Shown: positions 1-6,994, counted from the stretch's first letter. The stretch: 8,759 bases of DNA from Leptotrichiaceae bacterium (GCA_030532815.1 JAUNKI010000078.1:1-8759), one strand, 5' to 3'. Program-made: numbers and translations. Notes: generated by a model not told the origin, from the sequence alone.

Positions 1-426
1 ATAAAAAGGTTTAAGGAAGAACGTTTAACCGATAAAATTTATTGTAACAGTAATAATCATTATATGGTGTATTATACTGAGGGAGAAAATCTTGAAATAG
101 GATTTGTTTTTAATGAAAAAGAAAGGAAGGAACTGGCACTAAAGGATTTATTGGATTATTTTGAAAAAAGTGCAGATTATCTGAATGAAATAAAAAATTT
201 TGAATATCCTATCAGTAAAGAGGAATTACCTTTAAATTTCAATTTAAGAATATACGTGTATGATCCGTACGACGATGATACGATTATGGTGTTTAAAGCC
301 GGTCATCATATTCCTACCAATGAAACAACACTTTTTTATAATAGAGAATATGTCGAGCTGTTTGAAAATTTTTCAAAAATATTGGATAAGAGCGGCTTTT
401 ATCCTACAGAAGATGTAGTTTATTAA
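1..426 (+). CDS. Hypothetical protein, C-terminal part (5' end outside window)
   Basis: The reading frame is open from the first base to the TAA at 424-426, giving at least 141 residues. An ATG at 64 has no ribosome binding site in front of it, so the true start most likely lies left of the window. The visible protein is acidic and rich in Tyr and Phe. It has an Asp run in the segment YDPYDDDTIMVF and ends in TEDVVY. I see no signal peptide, no obvious membrane segment and no motif that I recognise. It is separated from the ula genes by a terminator and about 470 bp, so it is probably a separate transcription unit with no link to ascorbate use. I assign no function. That it is coding is likely, because the frame stays open over 420 bases of AT-rich DNA and the composition looks protein-like. 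Confidence 0.7.
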   Translation: MKRFKEERLTDKIYCNSNNHYMVYYTEGENLEIGFVFNEKERKELALKDLLDYFEKSADYLNEIKNFEYPISKEELPLNFNLRIYVYDPYDDDTIMVFKAGHHIPTNETTLFYNREYVELFENFSKILDKSGFYPTEDVVY

Positions 427-574
427 AAATAAAAGCTTTTAATGTAGAAGTTATCACATTGATAAAATAAAAAATATATGATAATTTTCAAAAGAAGTGT
501 AATTATACGTTATTAGGAATATATCGGAATTGGGAATGTATTAGAGCAGCTTATTTAATAACCAGGAATAATTT

Positions 575-610
575 AAAAGGAAAGAAATAAAATGATACTT
601 TCCTTTTTTT
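575..610 (+). terminator. Intrinsic terminator, probably of the left-hand gene
   Basis: AAAAGGAAAG at 575-584 pairs perfectly with CTTTCCTTTT at 598-607 across a 13-nt loop. The T-run 604-610 forms the end of the stem and the tail. The stem is 10 bp but has only three G:C pairs. The site lies about 150 nt after the stop at 426 and insulates the ula promoter from upstream transcription. An A-run at the left foot of the stem could give a weaker effect on the other strand. Confidence 0.6.
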
Positions 611-747
611 GATACTTTTCAATGTATAAAAGAAAAAATAAAGTTTTTATTCCAAAAAAATACGAAAAAATATAAAAAAATAAAAAAAATTTTTGACTGA
701 AAATGAAATAAAAATGTTAAAGAAGTTAATATTAAAGGGATATATGC

Positions 748-764
748 TGTTAACAAATTGTGAA
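748..764 (+). promoter_or_regulatory. Operator-like motif, copy O1 (upstream of ulaG promoter)
   Basis: TGTTAACAAATTGTGAA matches the O2 copy at 824-840 in 15 of 17 positions, offset by 76 bp (about seven helical turns). Inside it, 750-764 is an imperfect palindrome: TTAACAA, one central A, then TTGTGAA, with 6 of 7 pairs matching. That is the shape expected of a dimeric repressor site. It lies about 65-80 bp before the inferred transcription start, which would suit looping to the O2 copy at the start site. The binding protein is not known from the sequence. Confidence 0.45.
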
Positions 765-793
765 AAAAAGTGAAAAAAATTTTCTTTTTGCTA

Positions 794-821
794 TTGACTT
801 TTTAAAAAATCGAGGTATAAC
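794..821 (+). promoter_or_regulatory. Main ula promoter (-35 and -10)
   Basis: The -35 box TTGACT (794-799) and the -10 box TATAAC (816-821) each match the sigma-70 consensus in five of six positions, and the spacer is 16 bp. Transcription should start near 828, giving a leader of about 70 nt before ulaG. Two seven-A tracts (763-769 and 773-779), 10 bp apart, sit just upstream and could act like an UP element. Confidence 0.7.
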
Positions 822-823
822 AT

Positions 824-840
824 TGTTAATAAATAGTGAA
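824..840 (+). promoter_or_regulatory. Operator-like motif, copy O2 (over transcription start)
   Basis: TGTTAATAAATAGTGAA begins two bases after the -10 box and covers the inferred start site, the classic place for a repressor. It is 15/17 identical to O1. The internal palindrome is weaker here than in O1 (4 of 7 pairs). Together with the inverted copy at 852-863 it also forms a larger dyad. Confidence 0.45.
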
Positions 841-851
841 CGCAAAAATAT

Positions 852-863
852 AATTTACTAACA
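852..863 (-). promoter_or_regulatory. Operator-like motif, copy O3 (inverted, in the ulaG leader)
   Basis: On the - strand this reads TGTTAGTAAATT, fitting the shared pattern TGTTA[AG][CT]AAAT[TA] seen in O1 and O2. It faces O2, so 824-834 and 853-863 can pair in 10 of 11 positions across an 18-nt gap. It could be a third protein site or one arm of a weak leader hairpin. In such AT-rich DNA one match alone would mean little; its closeness to the other two is what supports it. Confidence 0.3.
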
Positions 864-897
864 ATTATCGAAAATTAACAGAAATTTAGGAGGAAAA

Positions 898-1959
898 ATG
901 GCTAAGTTAGACGAAATTACGAGAGAATCATGGATTTTAAGTACTTTCCCTGAATGGGGAACATGGTTAAATGAAGAGATTGAGGAAACTGTAGTAGAGC
1001 CCGGAACAGTTGCAATGTGGTGGCTCGGAAATATGGGACTTTGGGTGAAAACCGAAGGAAATGCAAATATCTGTATGGATTTGTGGGTTGCCACAGGGAA
1101 AAGAACAGGCAAGAATAAGTTGATGAAAGCTAAACATCAGCATCAGAGAGCAGTAGGATGTGTTGCACTGCAGCCTAACCTGAGAACTACTCCGTGTGTT
1201 ATCGATCCTTTTGCTATTAAGGATTTGGATGCATTGCTTGCTACGCATTCTCACAGTGATCATATAGATCAGAATGTTGCTGCGGCAGTTTTGAAAAATT
1301 GTCCCGAAGCAAAATTTGTAGGGCCTAAAACTTGTACGGAAATATGGAAAAAATGGGGAGTTCCTGAAGAAAGACTGGTAACTGTAAGACCGGGGGATGT
1401 AATAAGTATAAAAGATACCAAAATAAAAATGCTGGAATCCTTTGACAGAACGATGCTACTAACAGTAGACGACGATGTTGTATTAAAAGATAAGCTGCCT
1501 CCTGATATGGACGATATGGCTGTAAACTATCTTATAGAAACAACCGGAGGAAATATATACAATGCCGGAGATTCACACCATTCAAATTATTTTGTAAAAC
1601 ACGGAAATGAAAATAAAGTTGATGTCGCTTTTGTAGGATATGGAGAAAATCCGAGAGGAATGACGGATAAACTGACTTCATCGGATGTATTGAGAGTTGC
1701 CGAAGAATTAAAGACGGAAGTGGTTATACCTTTACATCATGATATATGGTCAAATTTTATGGCTGATCCGAAAGAAATTACTTTATTATGGAATTACAGA
1801 AAAGACAGAATGAAATATAAATTCAAACCTTATATATGGCAGCCGGGAGGAAAGTTCGTATTTCCTGACAATAAGGATGATATGGAATATATGTATCCGA
1901 GAGGGTTTGAAGATGCATTTACAATAGAGCCTGATTTACCGTTTAAATCATTCTTATAA
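898..1959 (+). CDS. ulaG: L-ascorbate-6-phosphate lactonase UlaG
   Basis: This cytoplasmic metal-dependent hydrolase opens the lactone ring of L-ascorbate 6-phosphate, made by the UlaABC transporter, to give 3-keto-L-gulonate 6-phosphate. The product has 353 residues, about the family norm (the E. coli protein is 354). The metallo-beta-lactamase fold signature HSHSDH is at residues 117-122, with further probable metal ligands Asp225 (NAGDSHH) and the His280/His281/Asp282 cluster (PLHHDIW). The WWLGNMG segment near residue 41 and the late [14 protein letters not shown] region are also typical of UlaG as I recall it. The ATG at 898 follows AGGAGG (888-893) at ideal spacing. It is the first gene of the cluster and runs in the same direction as ulaA, whereas in E. 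coli ulaG is divergent from ulaABCDEF. The gap to ulaA is 90 bp with no strong terminator. Confidence 0.96.
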   Translation: MAKLDEITRESWILSTFPEWGTWLNEEIEETVVEPGTVAMWWLGNMGLWVKTEGNANICMDLWVATGKRTGKNKLMKAKHQHQRAVGCVALQPNLRTTPCVIDPFAIKDLDALLATHSHSDHIDQNVAAAVLKNCPEAKFVGPKTCTEIWKKWGVPEERLVTVRPGDVISIKDTKIKMLESFDRTMLLTVDDDVVLKDKLPPDMDDMAVNYLIETTGGNIYNAGDSHHSNYFVKHGNENKVDVAFVGYGENPRGMTDKLTSSDVLRVAEELKTEVVIPLHHDIWSNFMADPKEITLLWNYRKDRMKYKFKPYIWQPGGKFVFPDNKDDMEYMYPRGFEDAFTIEPDLPFKSFL

Positions 1960-2049
1960 AAATAAAAAAGTACAGTATCGGATATAAAGGAAGGTATATT
2001 GCAATACTGATATTTATTTAAATAAAATATAATGTAAAAGGAGAAAAAA

Positions 2050-3573
2050 ATGGATTTTTTAATGAAAATAGGAACAATGTTCGGACAGAACATTTTGACT
2101 AAACCTGAGTTTTTTGTAGGATTACTGGTGTTTATAGGATATCTTTTCATGGGTAAAAAGATATATGAGGCAGTCGGAGGATTTATAAAAGCCACTGTAG
2201 GATATATGATACTGAATGTAGGTGCAGGAGGACTTGTAGTAACTTTCAGACCGATACTTGCGGCTTTGAAAACAAAGTTTCAATTAGATGCGGCAGTTAT
2301 AGATCCTTATTTCGGGCTACAGGCTGTAGATGAGGGAATTAAAGGGATAATAGCAAAAGACCCTTCAAAGCAGGGACTGGCAGCTTCAGTAATGATGGCA
2401 CTGTTAATAGGATTTATTATAAACATACTGCTCGTACTGTTCAGAAAAGTTACGAAAGTAAGAACACTGTTTATAACAGGGCATATAATGCAGCAGCAGG
2501 CTTCAACGGCGACATGGATGATTTTCTTCCTGTTTCCTCAGTTTCAGAACATAATGGGAATAGTACTGGTAGGAATTTTTGCGGGAATTTACTGGGCAGT
2601 AGGTTCAAATCTTTCTGTAGAGCCTACTCAGAGATTGACTGAAAATGCCGGATTTGCCATAGGACATCAGCAGATGTTTGCAATATGGGTAGCAGATAAA
2701 TTGGCTCCGAAGCTCGGAAATCCGAAGAAAAAACTGGACGACCTTAAATTGCCGAAGTGGCTTTCAATGCTTCATGACGATATTATAGCAACAGGACTCA
2801 TAATGATGGTATTTTTCGGTGTGATAATGTGGATTCTCGGACCTGAATTCTTTACTGCAAAGTTCGGAAAATGTGTTGTGGAAAATGGAGTTCAGACTTG
2901 TCCGATTGTAAATCCTAACGGGGTGGCTTCAGGGGCATTTGACCCTAAGAAACTTCTGTTCGGAACTTATATTGTTTCAACAACATTATTATTTGCGGTA
3001 TATTTGACAATATTAAAAACAGGAGTTAGAATGTTCGTATCGGAACTGACTTTATCCTTCCAGGGAATTTCAAACAAAATATTACCGGGATCATTACCTG
3101 CAGTTGACTGTGCGGCATCTTACGGTTTCGGTTCTCCAAGTGCAGTACTTTTCGGATTTTTAATAGGTACAATTGCACAGTTTATATCAATAGCAGGATT
3201 ACTTATATTTAGATCCCCTATATTCATAATAACAGGATTTGTACCGGTATTCTTTGATAATGCGACTATTGCGGTATATGCCGATAAACGTGGAGGAGCG
3301 AGAGCGGCACTGATTTTATCTGCTCTGTCGGGAGTTCTTCAGGTATTGTGCGGAGCCGTAGCTGTAGCGTTATTCCAATTGAAAGGCGGATGGCATGGAA
3401 ATATCGACCAGAGTACGGTATGGCTTGCTCAGGGATTTGTAATGAAATATCTGGGAATGGCAGGATATGTACTTGTAATTGTGTTGATGCTTTTAATACC
3501 TCAAATTCAGTATATAAAATCAAAAAACAAGGAACAGTATTATGAAGGAACTGTTGATTTGGAAGGAAATTAA
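2050..3573 (+). CDS. ulaA: Ascorbate PTS permease, EIIC component UlaA
   Basis: This is the membrane channel of the ascorbate phosphotransferase system. It moves L-ascorbate inward while UlaB phosphorylates it. The 507-residue protein has about ten or eleven hydrophobic segments, roughly at 21-38, 43-68, 108-131, 138-160, 166-186, 243-265, 302-323, 362-387, 390-408, 418-443 and 462-488. Family hallmarks are GHIMQQQA (144-151), GFAIGHQQ (201-208), GVRMFVSEL (325-333), VDCAASYGF (352-360) and FFDNATIAVYADKRGG (401-416). It is about 40 residues longer than E. coli UlaA (465). Most of the excess is a soluble-looking insertion near residues 270-300 that contains Cys275 and Cys284, between the segments ending WILG and starting LLFGTY. 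The start ATG has AAAAGGAG at 2036-2043. The product is a stand-alone EIIC, not fused to EIIB. Confidence 0.96.
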   Translation: MDFLMKIGTMFGQNILTKPEFFVGLLVFIGYLFMGKKIYEAVGGFIKATVGYMILNVGAGGLVVTFRPILAALKTKFQLDAAVIDPYFGLQAVDEGIKGIIAKDPSKQGLAASVMMALLIGFIINILLVLFRKVTKVRTLFITGHIMQQQASTATWMIFFLFPQFQNIMGIVLVGIFAGIYWAVGSNLSVEPTQRLTENAGFAIGHQQMFAIWVADKLAPKLGNPKKKLDDLKLPKWLSMLHDDIIATGLIMMVFFGVIMWILGPEFFTAKFGKCVVENGVQTCPIVNPNGVASGAFDPKKLLFGTYIVSTTLLFAVYLTILKTGVRMFVSELTLSFQGISNKILPGSLPAVDCAASYGFGSPSAVLFGFLIGTIAQFISIAGLLIFRSPIFIITGFVPVFFDNATIAVYADKRGGARAALILSALSGVLQVLCGAVAVALFQLKGGWHGNIDQSTVWLAQGFVMKYLGMAGYVLVIVLMLLIPQIQYIKSKNKEQYYEGTVDLEGN

Positions 3574-3621
3574 TTAAAAAAAATCAATAAAATAATAAAA
3601 TGAGAAAAGGAAGTGGTTCTA

Positions 3622-3906
3622 ATGTTAAAGGTGCTGGCAGTATGCGGAAGCGGAATGGGAACAAGTATGATTATGAAAATGAAAGTTACACAGGTACTGA
3701 AAAAATTAAATGTGGAAGCCGATGTAAATTCATGCAGTATGGGAGAAGCAAAATCAGGACTTGCAAATTATGATCTGGTTCTGGCATCAACTCACATAAT
3801 AAATGATTTAAAAGGCGGACCGAATACTAAAATGGTGGGACTTTTAAATCTGCTTGATGCAAATGAATTGGAAACAAAACTGAAGGAAGTCGGAATCGGA
3901 CAGTAA
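3622..3906 (+). CDS. ulaB: Ascorbate PTS, EIIB component UlaB
   Basis: This small cytoplasmic phosphocarrier accepts phosphate from UlaC on a cysteine and passes it to ascorbate in UlaA. The product has 94 residues, normal for the lactose/cellobiose-like EIIB fold. The phosphocysteine loop CGSGMGTS begins at Cys8, directly after the first beta strand (LKVLAV), the diagnostic arrangement. I chose ATG 3622 over an in-frame GTG at 3613. The Shine-Dalgarno AAAAGGAAG (3605-3613) runs into that GTG but sits at workable distance from the ATG, and starting there puts the cysteine at the usual position. It follows ulaA by 48 bp and precedes ulaC by 59 bp with no terminator, so the three transporter genes are co-transcribed. 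Confidence 0.95.
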   Translation: MLKVLAVCGSGMGTSMIMKMKVTQVLKKLNVEADVNSCSMGEAKSGLANYDLVLASTHIINDLKGGPNTKMVGLLNLLDANELETKLKEVGIGQ

Positions 3907-3965
3907 AATATTTTATTTATGAAAAACGGATATGAAAGCTTAAAAATTCTGAATTGGAGGGAATT

Positions 3966-4409
3966 ATGACTTTACTTGATTCATTAAAGGAAAACGAATC
4001 AGTTGTACTGAAAAAAGAAGCAAAAACATGGAAAGAAGCTATAGAAGTGTGCATGGAGCCTCTTTTAAATAAAGGGACGATAGAAAGAAAATATGTCGAT
4101 GCCATTATAGAAAGAACGGAAGAACTGGGTCCTTTCTATATACTTGCTCCGGGACTTGCAATGCCTCATGAGAGACCTGAAAAAGGAGTGAACAAGGACT
4201 GTTTCAGTTTTGTGACACTGAAAGAGCCTGTTGCTTTTCCTGACGGTCAGGAAGTGGATATATTAATAGGGTTGGCGGCTACGAGTACGGATATACATAA
4301 CGGAGAAGCTATTCCGCAAATAGTAATGCTTTTTGACGATGATTCGGCATTTGATAAAATAAGAGCGGCACAGACTCCTGAAGATATTTACAGAATAATA
4401 GAAGGATAA
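3966..4409 (+). CDS. ulaC: Ascorbate PTS, EIIA component UlaC
   Basis: This cytoplasmic phosphocarrier takes phosphate from HPr on a histidine and hands it to Cys8 of UlaB. It belongs to the mannitol/fructose type EIIA family. At 147 residues it is near the family norm (E. coli UlaC is 154). The active-site segment GLAMPHERPEKGV places the phospho-histidine at His68. A second conserved-looking histidine, His111 (TDIHNGEAI), lies where this fold usually carries its partner histidine. The start is ATG 3966, preceded by GGAGG at 3956-3960. An in-frame TTG at 3954 overlaps that ribosome binding site and is unlikely. It is the last transporter gene. A 214-bp gap with a hairpin and a second promoter follows. 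Confidence 0.94.
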   Translation: MTLLDSLKENESVVLKKEAKTWKEAIEVCMEPLLNKGTIERKYVDAIIERTEELGPFYILAPGLAMPHERPEKGVNKDCFSFVTLKEPVAFPDGQEVDILIGLAATSTDIHNGEAIPQIVMLFDDDSAFDKIRAAQTPEDIYRIIEG

Positions 4410-4445
4410 TCGACAAATAAGAGGAAAATAAAATTTACATAAAAA

Positions 4446-4467
4446 CCGTGCTGTTTCGGCAGCACGG
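4446..4467 (+). terminator. Strong hairpin between ulaC and ulaD (partial terminator or 3'-end stabiliser)
   Basis: CCGTGCTG (4446-4453) and CAGCACGG (4460-4467) pair perfectly. The six-base loop TTTCGG can close with a U-G pair around a UUCG tetraloop, an exceptionally stable form. On the + strand the U-rich part is delayed and interrupted (AACAGTATTTT), so termination here is probably only partial. On the - strand the stem is followed at once by TTTTT, making a better terminator in that direction. Its place 36 nt after ulaC suggests it trims or protects the 3' end of the ulaGABC message. Confidence 0.6.
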
Positions 4468-4550
4468 AACAGTATTTTAAAATAAAAAACTAAAAAACGC
4501 AACTTTGGTTACGAATTTTAAATTAAGGAAAAGGGAAGTATTAAAGTATA

Positions 4551-4580
4551 TTGAAAAAGAAAAAGTACGTAAAATATAAT
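4551..4580 (+). promoter_or_regulatory. Internal promoter for ulaDEF
   Basis: A -35 box TTGAAA (4551-4556) and a perfect -10 box TATAAT (4575-4580) are separated by 18 bp. Transcription should begin near 4587, about 37 nt before the ulaD start. It lies downstream of the mid-operon hairpin, so ulaDEF could be transcribed independently of ulaGABC. I see no copy of the TGTTAA-type operator motif nearby. AT-rich DNA yields chance matches, but two good boxes at good spacing in the only large gap of the cluster are persuasive. Confidence 0.6.
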
Positions 4581-4623
4581 TAAAGACAAAAAAGAATTTT
4601 TAAATAAGATTGGGAGGAATATT

Positions 4624-5286
4624 ATGGCAAGACCTTTATTACAAGTTGCTTTAGATCATTCGGATTTACAGGGAGCGGTTAAAGCGGCAGTGTCTGTGGG
4701 ACATGAAGTGGATGTTATAGAAGCCGGGACAGTATGTCTGCTGCAAGTCGGGAGTGAATTGGTGGAAGTATTGAGAAGTCTTTTTCCTGAAAAAATTATT
4801 GTAGCGGATACTAAATGTGCAGATGCAGGAGGAACCGTAGCAAAAAATAACGCACAAAGAGGAGCCGACTGGATGACATGTATATGTTCGGCAACTATTC
4901 CTACAATGAAAGCGGCTTTAAAAGCTATAAAAGAAGTTCGAGGGGATAAAGGAGAAATTCAGGTGGAACTGTATGGAGACTGGACTTATGAACAGGCTCA
5001 GCAATGGCTGGATGCAGGTATAAGTCAGGCTATTTATCACCAAAGCCGTGATGCTTTGTTAGCCGGAGAAACTTGGGGAGAAAAAGATTTAAATAAGGTG
5101 AAAAAATTAATTGAAATGGGATTCCGTGTATCAGTTACTGGAGGATTAAGTACGGATACTCTCAAACTGTTCAAAGGAGTAGATGTATTTACATTTATTG
5201 CAGGGCGTGGGATTACTGAAGCTGCAGATCCTGCACAGGCGGCAAGAGAGTTTAAAGCTGAAATAGCTAAATACTGGGAAGAATAA
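4624..5286 (+). CDS. ulaD: 3-keto-L-gulonate-6-phosphate decarboxylase UlaD
   Basis: This cytoplasmic enzyme decarboxylates 3-keto-L-gulonate 6-phosphate to L-xylulose 5-phosphate and CO2, using a magnesium-stabilised enediolate. At 220 residues it has the usual length for this branch of the orotidine-monophosphate decarboxylase superfamily. Expected catalytic residues are present: Asp11 (ALDH), Glu33 (VIEAG), and the Asp62-x-Lys64-x-x-Asp67 motif (ADTKCADAGG). His139 and Arg142 occur in YHQSRDA and a phosphate-binding Arg195 in IAGRGI. The YHQSRD segment argues for this enzyme rather than the related hexulose-6-phosphate synthase, as does the ula context. The ATG follows GGGAGG (4612-4617) at 6-nt spacing. 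It begins the second half of the cluster behind its own promoter, and ulaE follows after 27 bp. Confidence 0.95.
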   Translation: MARPLLQVALDHSDLQGAVKAAVSVGHEVDVIEAGTVCLLQVGSELVEVLRSLFPEKIIVADTKCADAGGTVAKNNAQRGADWMTCICSATIPTMKAALKAIKEVRGDKGEIQVELYGDWTYEQAQQWLDAGISQAIYHQSRDALLAGETWGEKDLNKVKKLIEMGFRVSVTGGLSTDTLKLFKGVDVFTFIAGRGITEAADPAQAAREFKAEIAKYWEE

Positions 5287-5313
5287 ACAAAACTACTGAA
5301 AAAGAGGCTGATT

Positions 5314-6189
5314 ATGAAAGATTTGGAAAAACTTAACTTAGGAATATATGAAAAGGCACTTCCTAAAAATATTGACTGGGTGGAAAGAATAAAGCTTGTA
5401 AAAGAATGCGGATATGATTTTATTGAAATGTCCGTTGATGAAACTGATGAAAGGCTTGCAAGACTTGACTGGTCAGATGAAGAAATAAAAAAAATAAAAG
5501 ATGCTCTCATTGATACAGGTGTGAGAATTCCCACAATGTGTTTCAGCGGACATAGAAGATTTCCTATGGGAAGTATGGACGAAAAAATAAGAGAAAAATC
5601 AATGGAACTCATGAAAAAAGCGATTGTTCTGGGAGATAAACTGGGAATAAGAGTAATCCAGCTGGCAGGATATGATGTTTACTATGAAGAAGGAAGCGAA
5701 CAGACGAAAAAGTATTTTATCGAAAATCTGACAAAAGCTCTTGAATGGGCAGCTTCAATGGAAATGACATTGGCAATAGAAATTATGGATCATCCTTTTA
5801 TAAATTCAATTACAAAATATATGGAGTTTTCTCGAATAGCAAATTCTCCATGGCTGAAAGTCTATCCTGATGTAGGTAATTTATCCGCATGGCCTGAAAA
5901 TGACACGCTTAAGGAACTGGAACTGGGAATAAAGGAAAGGGAAATAGTAGCAATACATTTGAAAGACACTCTTAAAGTAACGGATACTTTTCCGGGAAAA
6001 TTTAAGGAAGTCCCTTTCGGAGAAGGCTGCGTAAATTTTCCTGAAGTATTTGCAAAATTAAAGGAATTAAATTATAAAGGTCCTTTTTTAATAGAAATGT
6101 GGACTGAAAAATCTGATAATCCCATTGAAGAAGTAAAAAAAGCGAAACAATGGATTCTTGATGAAATGAAAAAAGGAGGATTTATTTAA
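5314..6189 (+). CDS. ulaE: L-xylulose-5-phosphate 3-epimerase UlaE
   Basis: This cytoplasmic enzyme converts L-xylulose 5-phosphate to L-ribulose 5-phosphate. The product has 291 residues (E. coli UlaE is 284) and belongs to the xylose-isomerase-like TIM-barrel family. Likely metal ligands are Glu156 (AIEIMD), Asp186 (YPDVGN), His215 (AIHLKDT) and Glu261 (LIEMW), the Glu-Asp-His-Glu set of this fold. The N-terminal segment LGIYEKALP and the [15 protein letters not shown] region near residue 73 also look typical of UlaE/SgaU proteins. The ATG has AAAGAGG (5301-5307) 6 nt upstream. The stop overlaps the ulaF start by one base (TAATG), so translation of the two is probably coupled. Confidence 0.94.
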   Translation: MKDLEKLNLGIYEKALPKNIDWVERIKLVKECGYDFIEMSVDETDERLARLDWSDEEIKKIKDALIDTGVRIPTMCFSGHRRFPMGSMDEKIREKSMELMKKAIVLGDKLGIRVIQLAGYDVYYEEGSEQTKKYFIENLTKALEWAASMEMTLAIEIMDHPFINSITKYMEFSRIANSPWLKVYPDVGNLSAWPENDTLKELELGIKEREIVAIHLKDTLKVTDTFPGKFKEVPFGEGCVNFPEVFAKLKELNYKGPFLIEMWTEKSDNPIEEVKKAKQWILDEMKKGGFI

Positions 6190-6890
6190 TGCTTGAAAAA
6201 TTAAAGGAAGAGGTTTATAAGGCTAATCTGGAGCTCCCTGAAAAAGGACTGGTACTATTCACATGGGGAAATGTGAGTGCCATCGACAGAGAGAAAAATC
6301 TGGTTGTAATAAAGCCGAGCGGAGTGGAATACAGTAAATTGAAACCTGAAGATATGGTAGTTGTGGATTTGAACGGAAATGTAGTTGAAGGAGAACTCAA
6401 TCCTTCTTCGGATACTCCGACTCATATTGAACTTTATAAAAAGTTTCCGAATATAGGAGGTATAGTTCATACGCATTCTACAAATGCTACAATCTGGGCA
6501 CAAAGCGGAAGGGATATTCCCGCTTACGGAACAACTCATGCAGATTATTTTTACGGTCCTATACCGTGCACGAGAAAAATGACCCCTGAGGAAATAAAAG
6601 GTGAATATGAAAAAGAAACGGGAACCGTTATAATAGAAACTTTTGAGAAAAGAAACATAAATCCTGAATTTGTTCCGGGTGTTGTGGTTTACAGTCACGG
6701 TCCCTTCACATGGGGGAAAAATGCGGCAGAAGCCGTGTATAATTCGGTAGTCCTTGAAGAACTGGCTAAAATGGCAACATTTACAGAACAGATAAATAAA
6801 GATATAAGCTCTATGCAGCAGGAATTACTGGATAAGCATTTTTTGAGAAAACACGGGAAAAATGCCTATTACGGACAAAAGAAAAAGTAA
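6189..6890 (+). CDS. ulaF: L-ribulose-5-phosphate 4-epimerase UlaF
   Basis: This cytoplasmic zinc enzyme of the class II aldolase/AraD family converts L-ribulose 5-phosphate to D-xylulose 5-phosphate, feeding the pentose phosphate pathway. The product has 233 residues, matching AraD/UlaF/SgbE length. Zinc ligands are His94 and His96 (VHTHST) and His170 (YSHGPF). Asp75 (SSDTPTH), catalytic Asp119 (HADYFYG) and Tyr228 (NAYYGQ) each lie one position before their E. coli AraD counterparts. UlaF is assigned over AraD from the operon, since sequence alone separates these paralogues poorly. The ribosome binding site AAGGAGGA (6173-6180) lies inside the end of ulaE. No clear terminator follows, so some reading into the downstream regulator gene is possible. 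Confidence 0.94.
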   Translation: MLEKLKEEVYKANLELPEKGLVLFTWGNVSAIDREKNLVVIKPSGVEYSKLKPEDMVVVDLNGNVVEGELNPSSDTPTHIELYKKFPNIGGIVHTHSTNATIWAQSGRDIPAYGTTHADYFYGPIPCTRKMTPEEIKGEYEKETGTVIIETFEKRNINPEFVPGVVVYSHGPFTWGKNAAEAVYNSVVLEELAKMATFTEQINKDISSMQQELLDKHFLRKHGKNAYYGQKKK

Positions 6891-6965
6891 AGGCTGATTT
6901 TAAATCGGAATTCAATTTAAATTAGTCTGAATTTTACTCTGTCAAATTTCCAAAAGGATAAAATT

Positions 6966-6994
6966 TTGTAATTTTTTTGATTATATGGTATATT
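6966..6994 (+). promoter_or_regulatory. Promoter of the XRE regulator gene
   Basis: A -35-like TTGTAA (6966-6971) is followed after 17 bp by TATATT (6989-6994). The -10 box is preceded by TGG (6986-6988), an extended -10 element, which can compensate for a weak -35. Transcription should start near 7001. A TGTTAA-type motif (6994-7005) lies immediately downstream of the -10, as in the ula promoter, hinting at shared control. Confidence 0.5.

Larger units (their letters stand above)
427..897. other. Intergenic control region upstream of ulaG
   Basis: This is 471 bp of very AT-rich DNA with no convincing gene. Reading left to right it holds a terminator-like hairpin (575-610) and a series of A-tracts (654-660, 665-670, 674-680, 682-689, then 763-769 and 773-779). 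It also holds a promoter (794-821) and three copies of a 12-bp operator-like motif around that promoter. The ulaG ribosome binding site, AGGAGG at 888-893, ends it. The stretch 427-574 holds only a short frame without a plausible start codon (471-590). Confidence 0.7.

Noticed and set aside
471..590. Short open frame of 39 codons (TLLGIYRNWECIRAAYLITR in the middle), ending inside the loop of the terminator at 575-610
   Set aside because: No ATG, GTG or TTG start with a ribosome binding site. It could be a gene remnant, but a frame this short is easily open by chance.
693..698. Second TTGACT, matching the -35 of the ula promoter
   Set aside because: The sequence 16-18 bp downstream (TGTTAA region) is a poor -10 box.
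1973..2009. CAGTAT / ATACTG inverted repeat between ulaG and ulaA
   Set aside because: Only 6 bp with a 25-nt loop and no T-run; likely chance in AT-rich DNA.
2028..2033. Perfect TATAAT just before ulaA
   Set aside because: No -35 box at workable spacing, and the start site would fall in the ulaA ribosome binding site.
3613..3621. Alternative upstream starts: GTG 3613 for ulaB, TTG 3954 for ulaC, GTG 7022 for the regulator
   Set aside because: In each case the codon overlaps the ribosome binding site that serves the downstream ATG.
5037..5612. Long - strand frame (191 codons) opposite ulaD and ulaE
   Set aside because: It spans two well-supported + strand genes, is Ser/Phe/Ile-rich as expected of an antisense shadow, and shows no recognisable domain.
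6907..6935. Weak hairpin after ulaF (AATTCA with TGAATT, flanked by G-U pairs)
   Set aside because: Almost no G:C pairs, a long loop and no good T-run; not enough to call a terminator.
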